From NCBI GenBank assembly GCA_026625625.1, contig CP113055.1:932501-996500 (forward strand): DNA of 64,000 nt. Direction: 5' to 3'. Position numbers and translations under genes: made by a program. Origin of the DNA: Blastomonas sp. SL216 (lineage in GTDB: Bacteria > Pseudomonadota > Alphaproteobacteria > Sphingomonadales > Sphingomonadaceae). This document shows, one piece after another, positions 57,813 to 64,000 of this stretch (within the stretch, counting starts at the first letter, position 1; every line of letters starts with the position of its first letter). The notes under the pieces were generated by a model. That model was not told the origin of the DNA and searched no databases. It worked only from the letters and a program-made list of their open reading frames with translations.

Positions 57813-58994
57813 TCACGCCCCCGGCAGGTCGAGGATACGCTTGGAGATGACGTTGAGCATCACCTCGCTGGTGCCGCCCTCGATGCTGTTCGCCTTGGTG
57901 CGCAGCCAGTTGCGGGCCTTGGCGCCGCCCTTCGAGGCTTCGCTTTCCCATTCCAGCGCGTCCGATCCGTTGCCCGCCATCACCAGCTCGTGGCGACGCT
58001 TGTTGAGCTCGGTTCCGGCGTATTTCATCATGTTGGGCTGGGCCGGATGTCCCTTGCCCGCTTTCATCTCGTCGCCGAAGCGTTCGGCCATCGCCTTGAA
58101 CGCCAGTGCGTCAACATCGAACTGCGCCAGTTCCGCACGCAGGATGCCGTCATCAAGCTGGCCAAGGCCATTGGTGCCGATCGAGTGCTTCAGCTGCGCG
58201 CCCAGCGACGGCGCGCCATCGCCCAGGCCGCCGCCCGAGATCATCTCGCGCTCATGGCCCAGCAGATACTTGGCCACATCCCAGCCGCGGTTCAGTTCGC
58301 CGACGATCTGGTGCTTGGGCACCACGACATTGTCGAAGAACGTCTCGCAGAACGGCGAATTGCCGCTGATCAGCTTGATCGGCTTGGTTGTGACACCCGG
58401 TGTTTCCATGTCGAACAGCAGGAACGAGATGCCCTGATATTTGTTCGTCTTGTCGGTGCGGACCAGGCAGAAGATCCAGTCGCACTTGTCGGCATAGCTG
58501 GTCCAGATTTTCTGGCCGTTGACGACCCAATGGTCGCCCTTGTCTTCGCCATAAGTCTGGAGGGACACCAGGTCCGAACCCGAACCGGGCTCCGAATAGC
58601 CCTGGCACCAGCGGATTTCGCCGCGAGCGATCTGGCCGAGATAGTGGACCTTCTGCTCTTCGGTGCCGAAGTGCAGCAAGGCGGGGCCAAGCATCCAGAT
58701 GCCGAAGCTCGACAGCGGCGGACGAGCGCCGATCCGGGCCATTTCCTGACGCAGAACCTTGGTTTCGGGGCCGGACAGGCCAGCGCCGCCATAAGCCTGG
58801 GGCCAATCGGGCACGGTATAGCCCTTGGCAACGCAGCGATCGAGCCACAGCTTCTGCGCCTCGTTCTTGAACTGCCAGTTGCGTCCGCCCCAGCAGATAT
58901 CGTCATCGCCGCGCACCGGCTCGCGCATTTCGGCGGGGCAGTTCTCCTCCAGCCATGCGCGCACTTCTGTCCTGAACTGATCGAGATCGCTCAT
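57813..58994 (-). CDS. Acyl-CoA dehydrogenase 3, catalytic partner
   Basis: The product is 393 aa. CWGGRNWQFKNEAQ near the start, GYSEPGSGSDLVSLQT for FAD, WVVNGQKIWTSYADKCDW, and near the end NSIEGGTSEVMLNVISKRIL containing a Glu in the catalytic position. With ACAD 2 it probably forms a heteromer. ATG 58994 is preferred since GAGAGG lies 6 nt upstream; ATG 59000 would abut the Shine-Dalgarno. Confidence 0.94.
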   Translation of the reverse strand: MSDLDQFRTEVRAWLEENCPAEMREPVRGDDDICWGGRNWQFKNEAQKLWLDRCVAKGYTVPDWPQAYGGAGLSGPETKVLRQEMARIGARPPLSSFGIWMLGPALLHFGTEEQKVHYLGQIARGEIRWCQGYSEPGSGSDLVSLQTYGEDKGDHWVVNGQKIWTSYADKCDWIFCLVRTDKTNKYQGISFLLFDMETPGVTTKPIKLISGNSPFCETFFDNVVVPKHQIVGELNRGWDVAKYLLGHEREMISGGGLGDGAPSLGAQLKHSIGTNGLGQLDDGILRAELAQFDVDALAFKAMAERFGDEMKAGKGHPAQPNMMKYAGTELNKRRHELVMAGNGSDALEWESEASKGGAKARNWLRTKANSIEGGTSEVMLNVISKRILDLPGA

Positions 58995-59309
58995 CGTCAT
59001 CCTCTCTGCGCCTGTATCCCTGAAACGGGTTCCATATGGCCCGGACCGGGAAGCTTTTCCTGCGGCCAAAACCATCCATCGCAGGCCAGTCTATGGTGGA
59101 CGCAAGGCCGCTGCAAGCCTGTTGAATCCTTGTGTGGATGCCGTAACGTCACCCTGTCTGGAGTTGACGTTTACGGTAGCTGCCATATGGTATCGCCCCA
59201 AGGACAAGGACGGGAGAGAATCAATGCAGCGGGCCAGCAAGGCCATCGCATCGCGGGTGCATTGGCACCGTGCGACTGATCCGCGCGGCGGAAAGCGCAG
59301 CTGCATCGC
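58995..59309. other. Divergent promoter region of the acyl-CoA operons
   Basis: This 315-bp gap holds the promoters of both operons, a dyad at 59141-59176 and a possible leader peptide (59224-59313). No larger gene is supported. Confidence 0.6.
59141..59176. promoter_or_regulatory. Dyad operator in the divergent acyl-CoA promoter
   Basis: CCGTAACGTCA (59141-59151) and TGACGTTTACGG (59165-59176) are inverted copies differing by one inserted base. TTGACG at 59164-59169 could also serve as a -35 box for the rightward operon, with TATGGT 16 bp on. The half-site resembles the one ahead of the acyl-CoA synthetase (37109-37121). Confidence 0.5.
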
Positions 59310-59313
59310 ATGA
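59224..59313 (+). CDS. Possible 29-aa leader peptide coupled to the transporter gene
   Basis: A 30-codon frame starts at ATG 59224 after GGGAGAGA at good spacing, and its TGA overlaps the transporter ATG (ATGA, 59310-59313). The peptide begins MQRASKAIASRVHW and is rich in Arg, Lys and His. It may only set translation of the transporter. Confidence 0.4.
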   Translation: MQRASKAIASRVHWHRATDPRGGKRSCIA

Positions 59314-60743
59314 CCGGTCCCGGCGTCTCTCCTGCATCCGCGCCCGCTGCCAGGGTCACGATGGGCACCAAGCTCGCGTTCGGCTTCGGATCGGTCGCCT
59401 ACGGCATCAAGGACAATGGCTTTGCGGTCTTCCTGCTGATCTATTTCAACCAGGTCATAGGGATGCCGGCCGAGCAGGTCGGCCTGGCTGTCGCCCTCGC
59501 GCTGGTCGCCGATGCGTTTTTCGATCCGTTTGTCGGGCACAGGTCTGATGCCACCCGCAGCCGCTGGGGCCGCCGTCACCCCTGGCTCTATGGCGCGGCG
59601 CTGCCAATTGCGCTGTCCTGGCTGTTGTTGTGGAATCCGCCCGAATGGAGCAACGGCGCACTGTTCTTCTACCTGATTGCGGTCGCCATGGCGGTGCGCT
59701 TCTCCTTCTCGGCTTATGAAGTGCCCGCGCTTGCCATGCTGCCGGAGATGACGCGCGACTATCACGAACGGACCGAGGTGCTGCGCTATCGCTTCCTGTT
59801 CGGCTGGCTCGGCGGACTGGTGATGCTCTATGCCGCCTATGCGCTGCTGCTGGTGCCCGAACCCGGCTATGCGAACGGCGTGCTCAACCCGAATGGCTAT
59901 CACCGTTATGCGCTGGTCGGTTCGGCGGTGATGATCGTGTCTGTGGTCGTCTCTGCGCTCGGTACCCACCGGTTGCTGGCGCGCCCCAATACCGATGCGC
60001 CTGCCGCGCATAGCCATGGCCTCAAGGATTTTGCCGCAGCGCTGCGTTTCCGTCCGTTCCAGCTTCTGCTGGCCGCCGGGGTGTGCGCGTTCGCCAATCA
60101 GGGGCTGTTCTTCGCGCTGACCAATTACCTCATGCTCTACGTATGGGAGTTCGAACAGAGCGTGTTCAACATCTACCCGTTCGTGCTGTTCCTGGGCGTT
60201 GCAGTCGCGTTCTTCATCGTCGGACCGGCATCGCGGCGGCTGGAAAAGCCGCGCACCGCCTCGATCGCGGCGTTGCTCTCGCTCGTGTTCGCCACCCTGC
60301 CCTATTGGTTGCGCCTGGCGGGGCTCTTCCCGCCAACGGGCAGCGGGGTCACCACGATACTGATCCTTTCGCTCATTGCGCTTTCGATCACCTTCGGCAT
60401 CTGTGCGATGATGATGATCAGCTCGATGATTGCGGACGTGACCGATGCCAGCGAGGCCGAGACGGGCAAGCGCACCGAAGGCATTTTCTTCGCCGGCTTT
60501 TTCTTCATGCAGAAATGCGTCGGTGGGCTGGGCATCCTGGCCTCGGCGCTGATCCTCGCGATTGCAGGCTTTCCCGACAATGCGGAGCCAGGCAAGGTCG
60601 CGCCGGACGTCATCGACCGGCTGGCCATTACCTTCGCCATCGCCACGACGCTGATCGGCCTGAGCTGTGCCTGGTTGTTCAGCCGCTTTCCCCTGGGCCG
60701 TGCCGATCACGAGGCGCGTCTGGCCCAGATCGCCCGACCTTGA
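59310..60743 (+). CDS. GPH-type MFS transporter
   Basis: The product is 477 aa with about 12 membrane segments. GFGSVAYGIKDNGFAVFLL and LVADAFFDPFVGHRSDATRS with RWGRRHPWL match the glycoside-pentoside-hexuronide:cation symporter (MelB-like) group; the DP...G.RSD...GRR motif is diagnostic. In this context the substrate may be a lipid, steroid or terpenoid acid or conjugate. The start overlaps the small upstream frame; ATG 59361 is an alternative. Confidence 0.9.
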   Translation: MTGPGVSPASAPAARVTMGTKLAFGFGSVAYGIKDNGFAVFLLIYFNQVIGMPAEQVGLAVALALVADAFFDPFVGHRSDATRSRWGRRHPWLYGAALPIALSWLLLWNPPEWSNGALFFYLIAVAMAVRFSFSAYEVPALAMLPEMTRDYHERTEVLRYRFLFGWLGGLVMLYAAYALLLVPEPGYANGVLNPNGYHRYALVGSAVMIVSVVVSALGTHRLLARPNTDAPAAHSHGLKDFAAALRFRPFQLLLAAGVCAFANQGLFFALTNYLMLYVWEFEQSVFNIYPFVLFLGVAVAFFIVGPASRRLEKPRTASIAALLSLVFATLPYWLRLAGLFPPTGSGVTTILILSLIALSITFGICAMMMISSMIADVTDASEAETGKRTEGIFFAGFFFMQKCVGGLGILASALILAIAGFPDNAEPGKVAPDVIDRLAITFAIATTLIGLSCAWLFSRFPLGRADHEARLAQIARP

Positions 60744-60769
60744 GACTTTCATGAAAGGAACCATAGCTC

Positions 60770-62056
60770 ATGGATTTTGACCTTACCGAACGCCAGGCCT
60801 ATTGGCGCGACCGCGTCCGCGCGCATATCGAGGCGCATGTCCGTCCGCGGGTGAAGGACTATTACGCGCAGCAGGCCGAAGGTGGTCGCTGGAAGGTGCT
60901 ACAGGTCATCGAGGACGAGAAGGCCAAGGCCAAGGCTGCAGGCATCTGGAACTTGTTCATGCCGCCGTCGAACCCCAACCTGCCGCATGTCGACGACAGC
61001 TTCGAATTCGACGGCCCCGGGCTCACCAACCTGGAATATGCGCTGTGCGCCGAGGAAATGGGCCGGGTCGAAATGGCCAGCGAGATCTTCAACTGCTCCG
61101 CGCCCGATACCGGCAACATGGAAGTGCTGCACCGCTATGGCACGCGCGAGCACAAGGATCGGTGGCTGGGTCCGCTGATGAACGGCGAGATCCGTTCGGC
61201 CTTTCTGATGACCGAGCCGCAGGTCGCTTCGTCCGATGCGACCAACATCGAAACCTCGATCCGGCGCGAGGGTGACGAATATGTCATCAACGGCCGCAAA
61301 TGGTGGTCGTCGGGCGCTGGCGATCCGCGTTGCAAGATCGCGATCGTCATGGGCAAGACCGATTTCGAGGCCAAGCGGCATGCGCAGCAGTCGATGGTGC
61401 TGATGCCGCTCGATGCGCCGGGCGTGAACATCCTGCGTCATCTGCCGGTGTTCGGCTATGACGATGCGCCGCACGGCCATATGGAAATCGAACTCAAGGA
61501 CGTGCGCATTCCGGCCAGCAACATGCTGCTGGGTGAAGGCCGCGGTTTCGAGATCGCGCAGGGCCGCCTTGGCCCGGGCCGTATCCATCACTGCATGCGC
61601 ACCATCGGCGTTGCGGAAGAGGCGCTGGCCAAGATGGTCCGCCGCCTCCAGTCGCGCGTCGCCTTCGGCAAGCGGATTTCGGAGCACTCGATCTGGGAAC
61701 AGCGCATCGCCGAAGCGCGCATCGATATCGAGATGACCCGCCTGCTCTGCCTCAAGGCGGCTGACATGATGGACAAGGTCGGCAACAAATACGCCAAGGC
61801 CGAGATCGCGATGATCAAGGTCGCCGCCCCGCGCATCGCGCTCAAGGTCATCGACGATGCCATTCAGGCCCATGGCGGCGCAGGCGTCAGCGAGGATTTC
61901 GGTCTGGCCAAGGCCTATGCGCACATGCGCACGCTGCGCCTTGCCGATGGTCCGGACGAGGTCCACAACCGCACCATCGCGCGGCTGGAAATGGGCAAGC
62001 ATGGCGTCAATGCCGAGGAAGGCTTCAGCTCGGGCGATCTGGGCGTGGCGCGTTGA
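60770..62056 (+). CDS. Acyl-CoA dehydrogenase 4, ACAD10/11-like
   Basis: The product is 428 aa. Core motifs [19 protein letters not shown] and [16 protein letters not shown], then [19 protein letters not shown] and [19 protein letters not shown]. The last motif (LADGPDEVH) is the form found in ACAD10/ACAD11 and bacterial relatives, not the EGTSEI form. In animals that ACAD is fused to an aminoglycoside-phosphotransferase-like domain; here such a kinase is encoded two genes downstream. It probably acts on 4-hydroxyacyl-CoA-type substrates. Confidence 0.94.
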   Translation: MDFDLTERQAYWRDRVRAHIEAHVRPRVKDYYAQQAEGGRWKVLQVIEDEKAKAKAAGIWNLFMPPSNPNLPHVDDSFEFDGPGLTNLEYALCAEEMGRVEMASEIFNCSAPDTGNMEVLHRYGTREHKDRWLGPLMNGEIRSAFLMTEPQVASSDATNIETSIRREGDEYVINGRKWWSSGAGDPRCKIAIVMGKTDFEAKRHAQQSMVLMPLDAPGVNILRHLPVFGYDDAPHGHMEIELKDVRIPASNMLLGEGRGFEIAQGRLGPGRIHHCMRTIGVAEEALAKMVRRLQSRVAFGKRISEHSIWEQRIAEARIDIEMTRLLCLKAADMMDKVGNKYAKAEIAMIKVAAPRIALKVIDDAIQAHGGAGVSEDFGLAKAYAHMRTLRLADGPDEVHNRTIARLEMGKHGVNAEEGFSSGDLGVAR

Positions 62057-62062
62057 GCTTTA

Positions 62063-62206
62063 CCCTCTCCCTTCAGGGGAGAGGGACAGCTTCGCATCAG
62101 CGAAGCAGGGAGAGGGGCTGGTCGCCACCAAGACGCCATCCCCTCTCCAACTGCGCCTAGGCAGTCAACTGCCAAGGCTTCGTATCCTCTCCCCTGAAGG
62201 GTGAGG
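62063..62206. repeat. Second REPIN-like element with internal hairpins
   Basis: Left unit: CCCTCTCCC-TTCA-GGGGAGAGGG (62063-62085), a GCTTCGC-ATCA-GCGAAGC hairpin (62089-62106) and AGGGAGAGGGG. Right unit in inverted order: CCCCTCTCC (62140-62148), GGCAGT-CA-ACTGCC (62160-62173) and a CCTCTCCCC...GGGTGAGG stem (62186-62206). It fills the gap between the ACAD 4 and alcohol dehydrogenase genes. Confidence 0.75.
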
Positions 62207-62222
62207 AAAAGGGAGAGCATCA

Positions 62223-63305
62223 ATGAGAGCTGCCATCTGTTTCGAACCGGGCAAGCCGCTCGAAATTCGCGATGTTACCGTCGATAAGCCCGGCCCGCGC
62301 GAGGTGCTGATCCGCACTGCCGCGACCGGCGTCTGCCGGTCCGACCTGCATTTCGTCGATGGCAGCTATCCTGCCCCCCTGCCCTTCATCCCGGGCCATG
62401 AAGCAGCGGGTATCGTCGAAGCAGTCGGGGACGGCGTTTCGACGGTGAAGGTCGGCGATGCCGTGGTCACCTGTCTCAGCGCCTATTGCGGCCATTGCGA
62501 GTTCTGCGTCACGGGCCGCATGGCTTTGTGCATAGGCCAGGATACCAAGCGCGGGCCGCACCAGCATCCCCGGCTCAGTCTGGACGGCGCACCGGTCAAT
62601 CAGCTGCTCAACCTGTCGGCTTATGCCGAACAGATGCTGGTGCACGAACATGCCTGTGTCGCGATCAATCCGGAAATGCCGCTCGACCGGGCCTGCGTGA
62701 TCGGCTGTGCGGTGACGACAGGTGCAGGTGCGATCTTCAACGCGGCCGATGTCGTGCCGGGTGAGACCGTCGCCGTGGTAGGCTGTGGCGGCGTCGGGCT
62801 GGCGGCGGTCAACGCGGCCAAGATCGCTGGTGCCGGGCGGATCATCGCGATCGACCCGGTGGCCGACAAGCGAGCCCTCGCGGCCAGGGTGGGCGCGACC
62901 GATTGCATCGATGCGGGCGCGGACGGTGCGGCTGAACAGGTCATCGAGCTGACCAAGGGCGGCGTTCATCACGCGATCGAGGCGGTGGGACGTCCGGCAT
63001 CGGCGAACATGGCGGTGAAGGTGCTGCGGCGTGGTGGCACCGCCACGATCCTGGGCATGATGCCGCTGGCCGAAAAGGTCGGCTTGAGCGCCATGGAACT
63101 GCTGCAGGGCAAGAAGCTTCAGGGCTCGCTGATGGGCAACAACCGTTTTCCGGTTGAAATCCCGCGCCTGGTCGAGTTCTACATGCGCGGGATGCTTGAC
63201 CTCGACACGATCATTGCCGAACGCTTGCCGCTGGAACGTATCAACGACGCCTTTGACGCGCTGCGGGTCGGCGACTCCGCGCGGTCAGTGATCGTCTATA
63301 ATTGA
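62223..63305 (+). CDS. Zinc-dependent alcohol dehydrogenase
   Basis: The product is 360 aa. Catalytic zinc ligands in GVCRSDLHF and PGHEAAG, structural zinc in YCGHCEFC plus a fourth Cys (C-x2-C-x2-C-x7-C), and Rossmann VAVVGCGGVGLAAVNAAK. It is a class III-like medium-chain dehydrogenase. In this operon it probably oxidises a hydroxy or aldehyde intermediate. It starts 4 bp after a Shine-Dalgarno-like GGGAGAG. Confidence 0.94.
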   Translation: MRAAICFEPGKPLEIRDVTVDKPGPREVLIRTAATGVCRSDLHFVDGSYPAPLPFIPGHEAAGIVEAVGDGVSTVKVGDAVVTCLSAYCGHCEFCVTGRMALCIGQDTKRGPHQHPRLSLDGAPVNQLLNLSAYAEQMLVHEHACVAINPEMPLDRACVIGCAVTTGAGAIFNAADVVPGETVAVVGCGGVGLAAVNAAKIAGAGRIIAIDPVADKRALAARVGATDCIDAGADGAAEQVIELTKGGVHHAIEAVGRPASANMAVKVLRRGGTATILGMMPLAEKVGLSAMELLQGKKLQGSLMGNNRFPVEIPRLVEFYMRGMLDLDTIIAERLPLERINDAFDALRVGDSARSVIVYN

Positions 63306-63328
63306 ACTGGGTGGGGATAATAACTGAG

Positions 63329-64000
63329 ATGGAACAGATCGACGCACAGGCGACGATGACCGGCACCATGGAGGTGCCCGAGCAGGACCGGCTCGACGAG
63401 GCCAGCCTGACCCGCTGGTTCGAAGCAAATGTCGAGGGCTTTGCCGGGCCCCTGGCGCTTTCCAAGTTCAAGGGCGGACAGTCAAACCCGACCTACAAGG
63501 TGACGACTCCGACCGCCGCCTATGTGCTGCGGCGCAAGCCGTTCGGCCCGCTGCTTCCTTCGGCGCATGCTGTGGACCGCGAATACAAGGTGCAGGCGGC
63601 GCTTTACGAACAGGGCTTCCCGGTCTCGCGGCAGTTCGGCCTGTGCGAGGATGACAGCGTCATCGGCTCGATGTTCTATGTGATGGGCTTTACCGATGGT
63701 GCCAGCTATTGGGATGGTACCCTGCCCGGCAAGACGCCTGAGCAGCGCACAGCCATCTACAATGCGATGATCGATACGCTGGCGCATCTGCATAGTTTCG
63801 ACCCCGTGGCGATCGGCCTGGAAGATTATGGCAAGCCGGGCAATTATTGCGCGCGCCAGATCTCGCGCTGGACCAAGCAATATCGTCTGTCAGAGACCGA
63901 GACCATTGCGGAAATGGAATGGCTGATCGCATGGCTGGAAAAGACAGTGCCCGAACAGCGCGGCTTCGGCATCGCCCATGGCGATTTCCGCATCGACAAC
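63329..64000 (+). CDS. APH-like phosphotransferase (ACAD10/11-associated kinase), 3' end cut by window
   Basis: The visible part is 224 codons and open to the window end. LSKFKGGQSNPTYKV (nucleotide loop), YVLRRKPFGPLLPSAHAVDREY (Lys/Arg-rich ATP-binding strand) and the catalytic loop HGDFRIDN identify the aminoglycoside phosphotransferase/ACAD10-11 kinase family. In context it probably phosphorylates a hydroxyacyl-CoA for elimination by ACAD 4. ATG 63329 starts MEQIDAQATM; the end of the gene is outside the window. Confidence 0.93.
   Translation, partial: MEQIDAQATMTGTMEVPEQDRLDEASLTRWFEANVEGFAGPLALSKFKGGQSNPTYKVTTPTAAYVLRRKPFGPLLPSAHAVDREYKVQAALYEQGFPVSRQFGLCEDDSVIGSMFYVMGFTDGASYWDGTLPGKTPEQRTAIYNAMIDTLAHLHSFDPVAIGLEDYGKPGNYCARQISRWTKQYRLSETETIAEMEWLIAWLEKTVPEQRGFGIAHGDFRIDN

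Noticed and set aside
59091-60764. A 557-codon minus-strand frame opposite the GPH transporter
   Set aside because: The plus-strand transporter has clear membrane segments and motifs; the opposite frame has none.

Overview
The window is 64 kb of GC-rich, gene-dense chromosome from an alphaproteobacterium, most likely a member of the Sphingomonadales (Sphingomonadaceae). The evidence is the nifR3/dusB-ntrB-ntrC-ntrY-ntrX cluster, an IspDF fusion enzyme, an alpha-type SspB, a PEP-CTERM protein, an LprI/pentapeptide protein and an Hfq with two tandem Sm domains. No species can be named from sequence alone.

Layout. 1-6.7 kb is an accessory, regulator-rich stretch: two mirror-image LysR/carboxymuconolactone-decarboxylase modules, a Nu-type glutathione transferase, a TetR gene with a small membrane protein and two matching operator-like palindromes, and an alpha/beta hydrolase followed by another LysR. 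6.7-8.15 kb is the decayed end of an integrative element at the 3' end of tRNA-Ser(UGA): a truncated nucleotidyltransferase, a sigma-like HTH protein and the C-terminal stump of a tyrosine integrase whose catalytic Tyr is now Cys. 8.3-18 kb is core: cell-wall enzymes (MltB, RlpA, DacC type), then tmk-holB-metG-tatD-MBL-aspartic protease, then mazG. 18-27.4 kb on the minus strand holds hflX, hfq, ntrX, ntrY, ntrC, ntrB and dusB. 27.4-31.8 kb has ispDF, pncC/cinA, ratA, lipA and a flavin oxidase-like gene. 31.8-46.6 kb carries an SGNH acyltransferase, guaA, an acyl-CoA synthetase, gyrB, a Nudix gene, dinB, two transporters and a pentapeptide/LprI secreted protein. 46.6-50.5 kb is hisBHAF-(PEP-CTERM)-hisE-HIT. 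50.6-54.4 kb has sspB, fumC, gmk and a DUF4197 gene.

54.5-64 kb is an acyl-CoA catabolic locus made of two divergent operons. Leftward: three acyl-CoA dehydrogenases (two look like a catalytic/non-catalytic heteromer pair) and an SDR. Rightward: a GPH-type transporter, an ACAD10/11-like dehydrogenase, a zinc alcohol dehydrogenase and an aminoglycoside-phosphotransferase-like kinase cut by the window end. A dyad in the divergent promoter region resembles a site ahead of the acyl-CoA synthetase at 37 kb, which suggests shared control.

The most notable signals are the asymmetric tandem Hfq (19.4-19.9 kb), the separately encoded APH plus ACAD10/11 pair (60.8-64 kb), the PEP-CTERM gene with a sigma-54-like promoter inserted in the his operon (47.4-47.8 kb), the REPIN-like palindromes confined to the acyl-CoA locus, and the paired TetR operators. 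All functional statements come from motif recognition by eye; no database search was run.
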